Source: Streptomyces umbrinus
GTDB lineage: Bacteria > Actinomycetota > Actinomycetes > Streptomycetales > Streptomycetaceae
DNA length: 64,000 nucleotides
Direction: 5' to 3'
Assembly: GCF_030817415.1 (NCBI RefSeq)
Contig: NZ_JAUSZI010000002.1
Span: 6,262,001 to 6,326,000 of the forward strand
Shown here piece by piece: positions 32,107 to 40,942 of this stretch. The first letter of the stretch is position 1, and each line of letters opens with the position of its first letter. A program made the position numbers and the translations under genes. Under the pieces are notes generated by a model. That model was not told where the DNA came from. It saw only the letters and a program-made list of their open reading frames with translations, and searched no databases.

Positions 32107-33027
32107 TTATCGGGCGGTGGCCGGACGGGTATTGGACGAATTTGACCTCGTGGAGACGGCCAGGGCGCCTTCCACTCGGCGGGCGGCCATCATCTGGCCG
32201 GGGGTGGTGCCGGCGATGGCGCGGAACTCGCGGTTGAGGTGGGCCTGGTCGTAGAAGCCGCAGGCCGTCGAGATCTCGGTGAGGCTCGCGGCCCCGCGGT
32301 TGAGCATCGCCACGGCGTGGCGGAAGCGCAGCACACGGCCGGACGCCTTCGGTGTCAGCCCGATCTGCTGGGTGAACCGCCGGATCAAGTACCCCTGGCT
32401 CCACCCCACTTCGGCGGCGATACGGGAGATCGGGATCGCTCCCGCGCTGCCCGACAGCAGTCGCCAGGCGTGGCCCACCTCGGGCGAGGGCTCCGGGCCG
32501 TCCCCGAGCCGGGTCAGCAACGCCTCGTCCAGCAGGTCGAACCTGGCCGACCAGTCCTGGGTGGACGCCAGTTGTTCCACCAGCATCCCGGCCCCGGACC
32601 CCAGAACGTCCCGGATCTCGATCGCCAGGTTCGTCAACTCGCTCATCGGCATGCCGAACAGCCGGTACGCGCCCAGCGGTGTGAACTCGACCCGGATCGC
32701 CTCCTGGCCCCCGGGATGCACACAGATCGCGGGCCGGTCCTCCATCCCCACCACCAGCGAACCGATGCTCCCGCTGTCCCCGCCCGGCACGCCCAGCCGC
32801 CGGACCTTCGAAAACGGCTCCGCGAGGCTGATCAACAGGGTCGCACGACCAGACGGCATCAACCGCGCCTCGTACGGCGAGGTCATCGCCTCCCAGTAGC
32901 CGACGTAGCTGCGCAGGAACGGCCGCAACCCCGGGTGCCAGGGCCGCGTGACCCGCCACAGACCACCGACCCGCGCGACGTCGACCGCACCCGTACGCAG
33001 CGTGCCGCCCCGTGCACCTTGAAGCAC
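32107..33027 (-). CDS. AraC-family transcriptional regulator
   Basis: The 306-residue protein has an N-terminal AraC-type sensing domain that begins with the first strand TRPWHPGLRPFLRSYVGYWE and contains LMPSGRATLLISLAEPF and VEFTPLGAYRLFGMPMSEL. The C-terminal HTH_18 domain (about 215-290) reads RIAAEVGWSQGYLIRRFTQQ then LTEISTACGFYDQAHLNREF. The type resembles regulators beside small-molecule-modifying enzymes, but no dedicated target is adjacent. The GTG at 33027 has GGGGAG six bases upstream. It is a single gene with its own terminator. Confidence 0.9.
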   Translation of the reverse strand: MLQGARGGTLRTGAVDVARVGGLWRVTRPWHPGLRPFLRSYVGYWEAMTSPYEARLMPSGRATLLISLAEPFSKVRRLGVPGGDSGSIGSLVVGMEDRPAICVHPGGQEAIRVEFTPLGAYRLFGMPMSELTNLAIEIRDVLGSGAGMLVEQLASTQDWSARFDLLDEALLTRLGDGPEPSPEVGHAWRLLSGSAGAIPISRIAAEVGWSQGYLIRRFTQQIGLTPKASGRVLRFRHAVAMLNRGAASLTEISTACGFYDQAHLNREFRAIAGTTPGQMMAARRVEGALAVSTRSNSSNTRPATAR

Positions 33028-33202
33028 CAAAGGCTCCCCTCACCCCGAGGGACCGCCCCGAGCAAACCGCCTGGCAGCTCCGCAGCACCCTCGTCCGCTG
33101 TCCGGTTCCGCTGTCCCGTGCCCGGTGTAGCAGCCGATCGTTCCGCCGTTCCGCGTGTTTCACAGTACCCATGTGGCCGCACCGAACTCACGTGCTACGA
33201 CG

Positions 33203-34820
33203 TCAAGTTGAGATGCCGGGCAGCGAGGCCGCCAGATGTTCCCACGCCGCGTGCACGTCCTCCCCGACCATCCCGAACTGCGTGATGACCGCGACGCAGC
33301 GCCCGTCCTCGTCGTCGAGTTCGAGCGCCGAGGTCGGGCCGTGGGCCGCCGTGGAGCGGACGAGGTGGCAGGCCCGTACCCCCGCGAGGTCGATCTCCAC
33401 CGAGCTCTCCGCGAGCGCCGCGAACACCCGCCCGCCGACGGTCCGGTCGGTGACGTGGACACGGCCGCCGCACGCCTGCATGGCCGCCGGGGCGAACACC
33501 GCGAGGCCGATCGGCAGCCCGACGGAGCAGACGTGGTCGAGGACGGCGGGGACGACATCGGCCTCGATCGGCCGGTGCTCGCCGCGGTAGCGGTGGAACG
33601 CCTCGCGCCGGGCCGCCCCGCCGTCCGCCAGCACCGCGTCGAGCTGCGCTAGTTGGTCGCCGCCCTCCCACGCCGGTACGCGCTCCGGTACGTCGGGAAC
33701 CATGGGCGGCCCGTCGGGAACCACGTGAGGCCCGGAGGCCGACGCCCCCGCCTCGACCGTGCCCGCGAGTCCGACCAGCAGCCGGTCCCCCTCGGCCATA
33801 GAGGGAGAAGTACTCCAGCATGTCGCGGACGGCGGCGGGCAGGGTGCGGTCGTTCTCCCAGGCGGGCGGCATGAGCGACACGACGGCCTCGACGAGGTCC
33901 AGGCCGTCGTCGAACACCCGGCTCTGCAGGGTCTGGTCGAGCCGACTGGAGTCGGACTGCCCGGGCGGCCGCACGATGCTCCGGGTGCGGGCACGCGCGA
34001 GGGCCTCGTCGCTCAGCCGGTTCTTCCGGTCGGTGTTCAGCTCGCCGTTGTGCGCCATGAGGCGGAACGGCTGGGCCATGGTCGGGTGCGGCTCGGTGTT
34101 GGTCGAGAACCGGGTGTGGAAGTACAGCGAGCGGACGGAGTGCCGGGGGTCGACGAGGTCGCGGAAGTAGCCGATGACCTCGCCGGAGTTGAGCCGCCCC
34201 TTGAGCACCTGTGTCCGCGCGCTCAGCGACAGCGGGTACAGCCCGGCGTACGTGTCATTGGCGTAGGCGACGGCCTCGACGGCGAGCAGGGCGCGGTTGG
34301 CTGCGGTGTCGACGTCGGCACGCGTCCAGTCCGCCGGGGCCCGGAACACCCACTGCACGATGGGTAGTTGGTGCTGTTCGGCGGCAGGCCGGGCGACGCT
34401 GTGGTCCACGGGTACGTCCCGTACGAGCAGTACGTCGAAGCCCTGCTCGGCGATGCTGCGGCCGACGAGTTCGACGGCGGCGTCGCGGCGCCCGGCGCCG
34501 TCGGTCGCGTCGGCGTCGGCGTCGATGTCGGTGTCGGTGTCGGTCGGCACGAAGCAGTTGGCGACGCCGAAGTGCCCGGCGCGGAGCTCTTCGCCGGTGA
34601 TCGCGGAGAAGAACTCCACGGACAGGTCGACGCTCACGCCCCCGCCGTCGCCGACACCCTCGGCGGAGGTGCCGCCGCGGTGCGGGATGGCGCGGAGCGC
34701 TTCGTCGCCCTTGCGGATGACGTCGTGGCTCGGTGCCCCGTCCAGGCGGGTGATGAAGCCGACGCCGCAGGCGCTGTGTTCGCGGGCAGGGTCGTACAGA
34801 CCGAAGGTGGGGCGCTTCAA
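33203..34820 (-). pseudogene. GltB-type class II glutamine amidotransferase, frameshifted
   Basis: Two overlapping frames form one protein of about 538 residues. The first (TTG at 34820) starts LKRPTFGLYDPAREHSACGV, with the Cys that becomes the N-terminal nucleophile in GltB-type amidotransferases, then IPHRGG, GDGGGVSVDL, FRLMAHNGELNT and SDSSRLDQ, all glutaminase-site motifs. The second continues AEGDRLLVGLAGTV and ends at 33203. The break lies in a CC pair at 33796-33797; one base fewer restores LYAEGDRLLVGL. The protein lacks the synthase barrel, so it is a stand-alone glutaminase-like protein. A ribosome site AGAGGA precedes the TTG. Consensus error and true mutation are both possible. 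Confidence 0.8.
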
Positions 34821-34845
34821 GTGCGGGTCCTCTGAGCGGGTTCCG

Positions 34846-34887
34846 GCTGGGGGTACCTCCCAGGCCCTTGATGCACGGGGGGAGGAC
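34846..34887. repeat. REP-like palindromic element in the amidotransferase leader
   Basis: GGCTGGGGGTACCTCCCAGG with a trailing GGGGGGAGGAC forms the same kind of short, G-run-flanked palindrome as 17351-17396. It lies just upstream of the ribosome site of the amidotransferase gene. Confidence 0.5.
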
Positions 34888-34968
34888 GGCCAGGCTGCGT
34901 CGGTGAAGCGCTCGCCGCGGGCTGCCCGGTGTGACGGCCGGGGCCCTGAGTGGTGCGAATGGGAACGG

Positions 34969-34982
34969 TAAGGCTTGCCTAA
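34969..34982. promoter_or_regulatory. Possible DmdR/IdeR-type iron box
   Basis: TAAGGCTTGCCTAA (minus strand TTAGGCAAGCCTTA) resembles the inner part of iron boxes bound by DmdR1/IdeR repressors (TTAGGTTAGGCTNACCTAA). It lies about 150 bp upstream of the amidotransferase start. Only the core matches, so the assignment is tentative. Confidence 0.4.
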
Positions 34983-35088
34983 CTTCCACCGCAAGTGCAC
35001 GCCCTGGAGCGCGTCTCACCTGGTGGGACGCGGCACGCGGTGATGTCGCGCTCGCCGGGTTCAGCGTTGGCGGAGGCCGCACTCGGCC

Positions 35089-35187
35089 GGGCGGCGGGCG
35101 GCGGGCGGCGGGCGGTCGGCGGCGGGCGGTGGGCGGTCGGCGGTGGGCAGTGGGCGGTGGGCAGTGGGCGGTCGGCGGTGGGCAGTG
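35089..35187. repeat. 7-bp G-rich minisatellite (GGGCGGT/GGGCAGT)
   Basis: About 14 units of 7 bp lie in tandem between the TetR and amidotransferase genes. The left half, with four regularly spaced GGG runs (GGGCGGCGGGCGGCGGGCGG), could form a G-quadruplex. No gene crosses it. It fills most of the 426-bp gap together with the iron box and REP-like element. Confidence 0.85.
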
Positions 35188-35246
35188 GTGCGGGGCAGGG
35201 CCCTGCGGGCAGGATCAAGGCGGCCGCGTGCCGCGCCCGTACCCCG

Positions 35247-35897
35247 TCACGTCCGCACCGGCCCGTCCGCCGTCGCGCGGAGATGCTCGATGCCGGTGTC
35301 GAGCGCGGCCCTGAGGTGGGCCGAGTCGCCCGTGGACATCATGATGGCCACGCCTCCCTGAATGCCCGCCAGCAGTGCGGCGGCCGTCCGGTCCACATCG
35401 AGGGCCGGTGACACCAGGCCCTTCGCCTGGAGGGCGCGCATGCCGTGGGCGAGCTGCTGCTGCCACTGGCGCACCAGCTCCGTCACGATCGCCCGGGCAC
35501 CCGGGCGCGACCGCCCGACCTGGAGGAACAGCGACCCCAACGGGCAGTGGTCGCCCTGGCGTTCGTAGCGTTCCACCACCACGTCCCGCCACCGCTGCCA
35601 GGACTCCCACGAGTCCAGGCGTCCGAGGTGCGGCTGCTGGTCCTCAAGGACGCGGTCCGCCTCGAACTGGGCGACCGCCAGCAGCAGTTCGTCCTTGCCG
35701 TCGGGGAAGTAGTGGAAGAGCTGGCTCTTGCTCGTGCCGGTGCGGCCGCGGATGTCGTCGAGCGTCGTCAGGGCGACGCCTTGCTCGCGCAGCACCTCGG
35801 CCGCCCCCTCGACGATGCGGGCGCGGGTGGCACGGCCCTTTGCGGTCGGCGCGGTCGGCGCATGCGGCGCGGTCGGTGGGGTCGGAGCGTGCGGCAT
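35247..35897 (-). CDS. TetR-family transcriptional regulator
   Basis: A 216-residue regulator. A Pro/Ala-rich start (HAPTPPTAPHAPTAPTAKG) precedes the HTH (RIVEGAAEVLREQGVALTTL, then RTGTSKSQLFHYFPDGKDEL, about 26-72). The C-terminal domain, with DHCPLGSLFLQVGR, AGIQGGVAIMMSTGD and HLRAALDTGIEHL, matches the TetR_C group often found with short-chain dehydrogenases. The ATG at 35897 is used. It is divergent from the SDR gene at 36006, and a palindrome lies between them. Confidence 0.9.
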   Translation of the reverse strand: MPHAPTPPTAPHAPTAPTAKGRATRARIVEGAAEVLREQGVALTTLDDIRGRTGTSKSQLFHYFPDGKDELLLAVAQFEADRVLEDQQPHLGRLDSWESWQRWRDVVVERYERQGDHCPLGSLFLQVGRSRPGARAIVTELVRQWQQQLAHGMRALQAKGLVSPALDVDRTAAALLAGIQGGVAIMMSTGDSAHLRAALDTGIEHLRATADGPVRT

Positions 35898-35929
35898 CCG
35901 GTCTCCTCTCATCGGGCATCACAATGTAC

Positions 35930-35942
35930 GTCCATTCTGGAC
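35930..35942. promoter_or_regulatory. Palindrome GTCCATTCTGGAC in the TetR/SDR divergent promoter
   Basis: A perfect 5-3-5 inverted repeat, followed eight bases later by a half-site GGTCCATT. It lies 32 bp upstream of the TetR start, in the shared control region, and is the best candidate for the TetR operator. Confidence 0.5.
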
Positions 35943-36005
35943 TTGCTGGTCCATTTTCTGCGACGCACAGTGGTCCGCACACCGTGAGACAAGGGAGATC
36001 AGGTC

Positions 36006-36776
36006 ATGGGTGGACGACTGCGGAACAAGACGGCGCTGGTCACGGGGTCGACCAGCAATATCGGGCAGGCGATCGCCGAGGCGTTCGCCGCCGAGGGGGC
36101 CCACGTCATCGTGTCCGGACGGAACCGGGAACGGGGGACAAGGGTCGTCGAAGGTATCCGCGTGTCCGGTGGCCGGGCGGATTTCCTGGTGGCGGACCTC
36201 GACGGCAGCGCGGAGGCCTCCCAGGGCCTGGCCGATCGGGCCCGTGAGACCTTGGGCGGGCGGATCGACATCCTGGTGAACAATGCCGGCATCTACCCGG
36301 CCCCCGGAACCGTCGACACCGACGAGAAGACCTTCGACCAGGTCTTCGGAGTGAACGTGAAGGCGCCGTTCTTCCTCACCGCTGCCGTCGTTCCGGCCAT
36401 GGCGGAGTCCGGTGGCGGGGTGGTCATCAACCTCGGCTCGTGGATCGCGCGCCTGGGCGTTCCCGTCGGCGCGCTCTACAGCTCCACCAAGGGGGCCATG
36501 GAGACGCTCACGCGGGCATGGGCCGCGGAGTTCGGCCCCATGGGTGTGCGCGTGAACGCCGTCTCGCCGGGCGTGATCCTTCCCCCGGCCCCGGAAGGCG
36601 GCGAGCCTCATCCGGGCGAGATCATGATGAAGGGCACCCCGGCCGGCGGCGTCGGCACACCGGACGCCGTCGCGCATGCCGTGGTCTGGCTGGCCGGCGA
36701 CGAGGCGGCCTTCGTGCACGGAACCGTCGTGGATGTCGACGGGGGCAGGACGGGCGTCGCCGTCATCGCGGCGTAG
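36006..36776 (+). CDS. Short-chain dehydrogenase/reductase (SDR)
   Basis: A 256-residue classical SDR. The cofactor loop is TGSTSNIGQAI (about 14-24), DLDG marks the adenine-ring Asp, NNAG lies at about 94, and the catalytic Ser and Tyr-x3-Lys occur as GSWIARLG and YSSTK (about 158-162). The basic residue after the second strand (SGRNRERG) suggests NADP preference. The C-terminus DVDGGRTGVAVIAA is typical. The substrate is unknown. GGGAG precedes the ATG at 36006. It is divergent from a TetR gene, probably its repressor. Confidence 0.92.
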   Translation: MGGRLRNKTALVTGSTSNIGQAIAEAFAAEGAHVIVSGRNRERGTRVVEGIRVSGGRADFLVADLDGSAEASQGLADRARETLGGRIDILVNNAGIYPAPGTVDTDEKTFDQVFGVNVKAPFFLTAAVVPAMAESGGGVVINLGSWIARLGVPVGALYSSTKGAMETLTRAWAAEFGPMGVRVNAVSPGVILPPAPEGGEPHPGEIMMKGTPAGGVGTPDAVAHAVVWLAGDEAAFVHGTVVDVDGGRTGVAVIAA

Positions 36777-37164
36777 GACGCGGAGCGCGTAGCCGGAATC
36801 CTCCCGTGTGCGCCCTGGCGGTGGCGACCGCCCTGAACGTCGGCCCGGACAACGAGGGAGCGCAGATCAGCGTTGCCGTCGACCCTCGCCGTCCGCCCGT
36901 ACGGGCACGCTGTGGGCGCGGTCCGCACAACGGCGGGCGCGGGGCTCGGGCGAGGGCGACGGACCGTGACCGTGCGCCCGGCCGACCGCTGCCACCTGCC
37001 CGCTTCGACCCCGTACTCCCCCCCCCGGCCGCCCGGTTCGCCGCCCGGGAAGTGCGCCCTCCCTGTTCCGGGCGAGGATGCCGTCGAGGGCGCTGTCGAG
37101 GCGGTCGCGCAGGTCGATAGGGGCGGGGCTCCACCCGGATCCAGCGCAGGACCGTGGAGAAACA
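36777..37164. other. Gene-poor gap with a weak tRNA-flank relic
   Basis: About 390 bp lack a supported gene. Near 36898-36925, GTCCGCCCGTACGGGCACGC followed by TGTGGGC resembles the segment beyond the tRNA-Gly fragments (63.56 kb: GTTCTCACGGGCACGCCGTG). This may be another small remnant of the same repeat family. Confidence 0.35.
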
Positions 37165-37544
37165 GCAGGCTGCCGGCATGGCGCCGACCTGGTCGGCGTC
37201 GACGCCTGTCCGAAGCTCGCCGCGCTGCCGCCCCTGCTCACCGTCACCGCCGACACCCTCGCCGACTACGGTGTGGACGGCGACGGCGGACGCGTCCACG
37301 ATCTGCTGGGCACCCGCTGCGACCCGTACGTCAACCGCATGCTCACCGGCGAGGACTTCGACGATCTGTCCGTCCCCCTCTGGGCCCGGACGCCCGTGAT
37401 CCGCTGGACGTCTGCCGCCCGCTCGGCATCGAGGTCTACCGTGCCGAATCCGCCCTGTTGGACGGCTGGACCTCACCCCGCAGGGCGGCCTACCGCAACC
37501 TTCACGGCATGGGGCGGCCCGAGTTCGTCAGGGCCGTCGACTGA
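37165..37544 (+). pseudogene. Decayed gene of unknown family
   Basis: The first frame encodes ADLVGVDACPKLAALPPLLT, then YGVDGDGGRVHDLLGTRCDP and LTGEDFDDLSVPLWA, with good codon bias. After about 37395 the coding character moves to another frame, giving DPLDVCRPLGIEVYRAESAL then LDGWTSPRRAAYRNLHGMGR and a stop at 37544. No start codon with a ribosome site is visible, and the 5' end merges into non-coding DNA. It is a truncated, frameshifted remnant; I do not recognise the family. Confidence 0.55.
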
Positions 37545-37557
37545 ACACCGCGGGACG

Positions 37558-38328
37558 TCAGCACACCGGGAAGCCGAAGGAGTAGCCCTGCTCCTTGAGC
37601 CGGGGAAGGATCCGGCCCAGGGCCTCGACGGTCTGGGAGCGGTCGCCTCCCGCGTCGTGGAAGAGGAGCGTCGGCCCGTTCGGCACCTCCCGCTCGACGG
37701 TGGCGACGATGGCGTCCGTGCCCGGCCGCTCGAAGTCCTTGCTGTCCACGTTCCAGCCCAGCGGGCGCATGCCGTGCGAGGCGGCGAGCTTGCGGCTGTA
37801 CGGGGTGAAGGCCCCGCCGGGCGCCCGGTAGTACATCGGGCGCACGCCCCCGGACGCCTTGGTGATCATGCGTTCGGCGTCGAGGATCTGCTTCGACTGG
37901 TAGGCCTGGGAGTTCTTGTCCATGGCGGTGTCGTGCGACACCGAGTGGTCGCACAGCCGGTGCCCGGCCGCGACGACCTTCTTCACGAGGTCCGGGTGGG
38001 CCTGCGCCTGCGTCCCCACCATGCAGAACGTGGCCTTCACCCCGTACTCCCGCAGTACGTCGAGGACTTGGGGGGTCCACACGGGGTCGGGGCCGTCGTC
38101 GATGGTGATGTTGACGCCACGCGCCCCCTTGTCCGAGGCGTGCGCGATGGTCACCGCGACCGGCTTGGCACCACCCGGCTCGGCCGACGAGGACGCGTTC
38201 GGCGACGAGGTGCCGACGGCACCGGCCTGCGCCGCCCACGTCGAGGCACCGCCGGCGACCAACGCCACCCCGAGCGCCGCGCCGAGCACCTTGCCGTACC
38301 AGCCCCGCCCGCCGCTGTGCCGCGCCAT
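37558..38328 (-). CDS. Secreted polysaccharide deacetylase (NodB domain)
   Basis: A 256-residue secreted carbohydrate esterase family 4 protein. The signal peptide is YGKVLGAALGVALVAGGAST (about 10-32). The NodB domain shows motif 1 NITIDDGPDPVW (metal and base Asp), motif 2 DHSVSHDTA with the two metal His, motif 3 YYRAPGGAF, motif 4 LGWNVDSKDF and motif 5 TLLFHDAGGDRSQT. All key residues are present. These enzymes remove N- or O-acetyl groups from peptidoglycan, chitin or xylan. The ATG at 38328 gives a proper signal peptide. It is a single gene on the minus strand. Confidence 0.92.
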   Translation of the reverse strand: MARHSGGRGWYGKVLGAALGVALVAGGASTWAAQAGAVGTSSPNASSSAEPGGAKPVAVTIAHASDKGARGVNITIDDGPDPVWTPQVLDVLREYGVKATFCMVGTQAQAHPDLVKKVVAAGHRLCDHSVSHDTAMDKNSQAYQSKQILDAERMITKASGGVRPMYYRAPGGAFTPYSRKLAASHGMRPLGWNVDSKDFERPGTDAIVATVEREVPNGPTLLFHDAGGDRSQTVEALGRILPRLKEQGYSFGFPVC

Positions 38329-38572
38329 GTCCGCCCCGCTTTCACGCAGTTCCTCGCCGTTTCCCCGGTCGACTCGCGACCACCAGGAAGGACGAGGAAC
38401 GGCGGCCACCGGATCCGCCCGTTACCGATCAAGGACAATCCCGGAGTGGTTCCCGGACAACTGAGCGGGAGACGGCCGGAATTGAGTCGGCGGAACCGTT
38501 TCGCCAGGTGCCGTGTCCTCCTCGGCGGAGGGTGGTTCCATGCCGCGGATCCACCTGTGAAGGGGGCCGGCC

Positions 38573-39019
38573 ATGGGGCAAGTACGTGAGGGAGCACGGT
38601 TGGGGGCTTGGGCCGTCGTCGGAGTCATCGGCCTGGCGGTGGTGTACGTGATCGGGGTGTTCGCCTTCGGTGGCGCGGGATGGATCACCGCCCCGTTCCG
38701 CGGTGAGGCGGACAAGCGCAACAACACGGTCGGCTCGGGCGAGTTCCGGCAGACCACGTACGAGGAGTTCTTCGATCTGTGCGAGTCCGTGCAGAACGCC
38801 GAAGGGACGATCCAGGTGCTCCAGGAGGAGCGGAAGGCCGCTTCGGAGACCCGCACGACGCAGATCGACCAGTCGGTCACCGCGCTGAAGGCCACGCGGA
38901 TCGAGTCGGTCAACGAATACAACTCGAAGGCCGCCCAGGAGCACCGCGCGCCCTTCCGTGACAAGGACCTGCCGTACCGGCTCGATGCCGGTGCCGAGCG
39001 CACGACGTGCACCAACTGA
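38573..39019 (+). CDS. Small membrane-anchored protein
   Basis: A 148-residue protein with one membrane helix near the N-terminus (LGAWAVVGVIGLAVVYVIGV, about 10-32) and a soluble part. The latter is mainly helical and probably coiled (YEEFFDLCESVQNAEGTIQV, QEERKAASETRTTQIDQSV) with two cysteines (about 69 and the C-terminal C). It has the look of a phage- or plasmid-derived structural protein, but I do not recognise a family. A lipoprotein gene starts 35 bp after its stop, so the two are probably co-transcribed. AAGGGGG precedes the ATG. Confidence 0.75.
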   Translation: MGQVREGARLGAWAVVGVIGLAVVYVIGVFAFGGAGWITAPFRGEADKRNNTVGSGEFRQTTYEEFFDLCESVQNAEGTIQVLQEERKAASETRTTQIDQSVTALKATRIESVNEYNSKAAQEHRAPFRDKDLPYRLDAGAERTTCTN

Positions 39020-39054
39020 TCCCCGTCTCGTCCCAGGGAAGAGGGCAGCACCGC

Positions 39055-39612
39055 ATGAGGAAGTTCGTACGCATGGCCCTGGCTCCCGTCGTCGCGCTCG
39101 TCGTGGGCCTCGCCCTGACGTCCTGCACCGACTCCAGCCAGGACAAGGAGAACAAGGCCAAACAGAAGGGCTACGACCACCTGGTGGCCCAGCAGCCGGC
39201 GGGCCGCATGGAGTACTCGCCGACCCGTGAGGCGATCAACCAGTGGGTCAAGACGTGGGGGAAGCGGGGCAAACTCTCGTACGTCTACATCCAGAACGCC
39301 AATGGTGAGTACGGGTACTTCATCATGAAGGGCCTGCCGGTGCCGCGCTGCAAGATGCTCACCCCGACCGAGAAGGTGGAGCACTCCGACAGCGGCGTCG
39401 CGGTTCTCGCGCAGCCAGGCATGGACGGCACGTACACGACGGGATCCACCTGCAACGCCTACTACGGCTTCGACGCCACGACGAACGCGTACATGGAGTT
39501 CACGGTCGGCACGAACCAGTCGTTCTTCCTGTTCGACAAGCCCATGTCGATGCCGGAGTACGCCAGCGCCAAGCAGTTGGGGCCGACCTCGGTGAAGGAC
39601 GTCAGGAAGTAA
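39055..39612 (+). CDS. Small lipoprotein
   Basis: A 185-residue lipoprotein: signal helix VVALVVGLALTSC with the lipidated Cys at about 23, then a charged linker (DSSQDKENKAKQKGYDHL) and a beta-rich domain (KLSYVYIQNANGEYGYFIMK, GVAVLAQPGMDGTYTTG, YMEFTVGTNQSFFLFDKPM). The WVKTWGKRGKLSYVYI...KGLPVPRC pattern is one I recall from phage-associated or plasmid-borne hypothetical proteins. It is the second gene of a pair with the preceding membrane protein. The ATG at 39055 is preceded by GGGAAGAGG. Confidence 0.78.
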   Translation: MRKFVRMALAPVVALVVGLALTSCTDSSQDKENKAKQKGYDHLVAQQPAGRMEYSPTREAINQWVKTWGKRGKLSYVYIQNANGEYGYFIMKGLPVPRCKMLTPTEKVEHSDSGVAVLAQPGMDGTYTTGSTCNAYYGFDATTNAYMEFTVGTNQSFFLFDKPMSMPEYASAKQLGPTSVKDVRK

Positions 39613-39624
39613 CCCCGAGCGGTC

Positions 39625-39653
39625 GGGGGCCGGTCGGAGTAATTCCGGCCCCC
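39625..39653 (+). terminator. Terminator after the lipoprotein gene
   Basis: GGGGGCCGG (39625-39633) pairs perfectly with CCGGCCCCC (39645-39653), an 11-nt loop, 13 bp past the stop codon. It also faces the end of the convergent L,D-transpeptidase gene. Confidence 0.75.
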
Positions 39654-39697
39654 GCACCCCGTCGAGCGGAAGCTGCTGCAGGTACCCGGACCACGGC

Positions 39698-40942
39698 TCA
39701 GCGCAGCGCGCTCTTCCGCTGCCACTCGGTCCACGAGAGGTTCCACGCGCCGAAGCCGTTGCCGGGCGCGACCACGCCCTTGGTGTCCTTGCCGGTGATC
39801 TCGAACGGGTCGCCGGGCCGCACCTGCCCGTAGAACCAGGCGGCGTTCGCGTCGCTCATCCCTATGCAGCCGGAACTCTGGTTGGAGTTGCCGAAGTAGC
39901 GGGCGTTCCACGGGGCGGCGTGCGCGTACATGCCCGACCAGGTCAGCCGCATCGAGTAGTCGACCATCTTGTTGTAGGCGTCGCCCAGGTTCACCGTCTC
40001 GGAGTTCATGTTGATCGTGCCCTCCTTGGCCATGAGCACGGCGGTTCCACGCCAGGACCGCTTGTCACCGCCGGGCGTGCCACCGGAGACCGGTATGCGC
40101 CGGACCGTCTTGCCGTCGCGTACGAGCGTGAGTTGATGGCGGTCGAGGTCGACCTTGACCGTCTGCCGGGCGCCGATGGTGAAGGTGGTCGTGTAGTCAC
40201 GTACGAACCAGCCGCCGGCCGCGCCCGAGTCGGTGCCGTTCAGGTCGGCCTTGAGCGTGACCTTGGTGCCGGGCTTCCAGTACTCCTTGGGCCGCCAGTC
40301 CACCCGGTCCCGGCCCGACCAGTCGGTCAGCCAGCCCCAGGAGCCCTCGGTGTCGTTCGAGGTGGTGATCCTGAGCTGCTTCTCGACCTCGGTCTTGTTC
40401 TTGACCGGATTGTCGAAGACCAGGGAGATCGGCTGCGCGACGCCGACGGTGGAGGCGGCGCCCGGCCGCCAGTCGACCTTGTTGACCTTGTCCGCCTCGG
40501 CCGTGGTGAAGGTGGCCCTGGTGTTCTTGGCGGTTCCGCCCTCGGTCCTGGTCGCCGCCGTCACCGTGTACGCCGCGCCGGGTGCGGCCTTGCGGTCGGA
40601 GACCCACGACCGCCCGTCGGAGGCGGCCTTCCCGGCGAGTTTGCGGCCCTCGGCGTCGGTGACCGTCACCGAGGTGAGTGTGCCGCCCGCGGCCGTTACC
40701 CGCACGGGCTCGCCCGCCGGGACCCGCTCTCCCGTGGGCGTGACGGTGACCTTGACGGGGCGTTCGTCGGCGCCCGGCTTCACCTTGTTGTCCGCCCTGG
40801 CGTCCGGGCCGTCGGCGGAGCCGCTCGACGAGCAGGCGGCGAGCGGCGCCAGCAGCGCGGCCGTGGCGGCGGCCACGACGGCGGCCCGGACGTGGGCATG
40901 GGCGAGTACGCGGGTGCGGGACAACCGGGACAACCGGGACAA
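39698..40942 (-). CDS. L,D-transpeptidase lipoprotein with Ig-like domains
   Basis: A 414-residue lipoprotein with lipobox LAAC (Cys37). Two Ig-like domains follow (about 60-150 and 160-258), then a YkuD catalytic domain with His341 in MYAHAAPW and Cys359 in NQSSGCIGMSD. The family forms 3-3 crosslinks in peptidoglycan, which are common in actinobacteria, and confers tolerance to most beta-lactams except carbapenems. The TTG at 40942 is favoured because GGAGG lies five bases upstream. It opens with three tandem 9-bp units (TTGTCCCGG) encoding SRLSRLSR, each starting with a possible TTG start. Gene order with FemX and MurJ suggests an envelope cluster. Confidence 0.92.
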   Translation of the reverse strand: MSRLSRLSRTRVLAHAHVRAAVVAAATAALLAPLAACSSSGSADGPDARADNKVKPGADERPVKVTVTPTGERVPAGEPVRVTAAGGTLTSVTVTDAEGRKLAGKAASDGRSWVSDRKAAPGAAYTVTAATRTEGGTAKNTRATFTTAEADKVNKVDWRPGAASTVGVAQPISLVFDNPVKNKTEVEKQLRITTSNDTEGSWGWLTDWSGRDRVDWRPKEYWKPGTKVTLKADLNGTDSGAAGGWFVRDYTTTFTIGARQTVKVDLDRHQLTLVRDGKTVRRIPVSGGTPGGDKRSWRGTAVLMAKEGTINMNSETVNLGDAYNKMVDYSMRLTWSGMYAHAAPWNARYFGNSNQSSGCIGMSDANAAWFYGQVRPGDPFEITGKDTKGVVAPGNGFGAWNLSWTEWQRKSALR

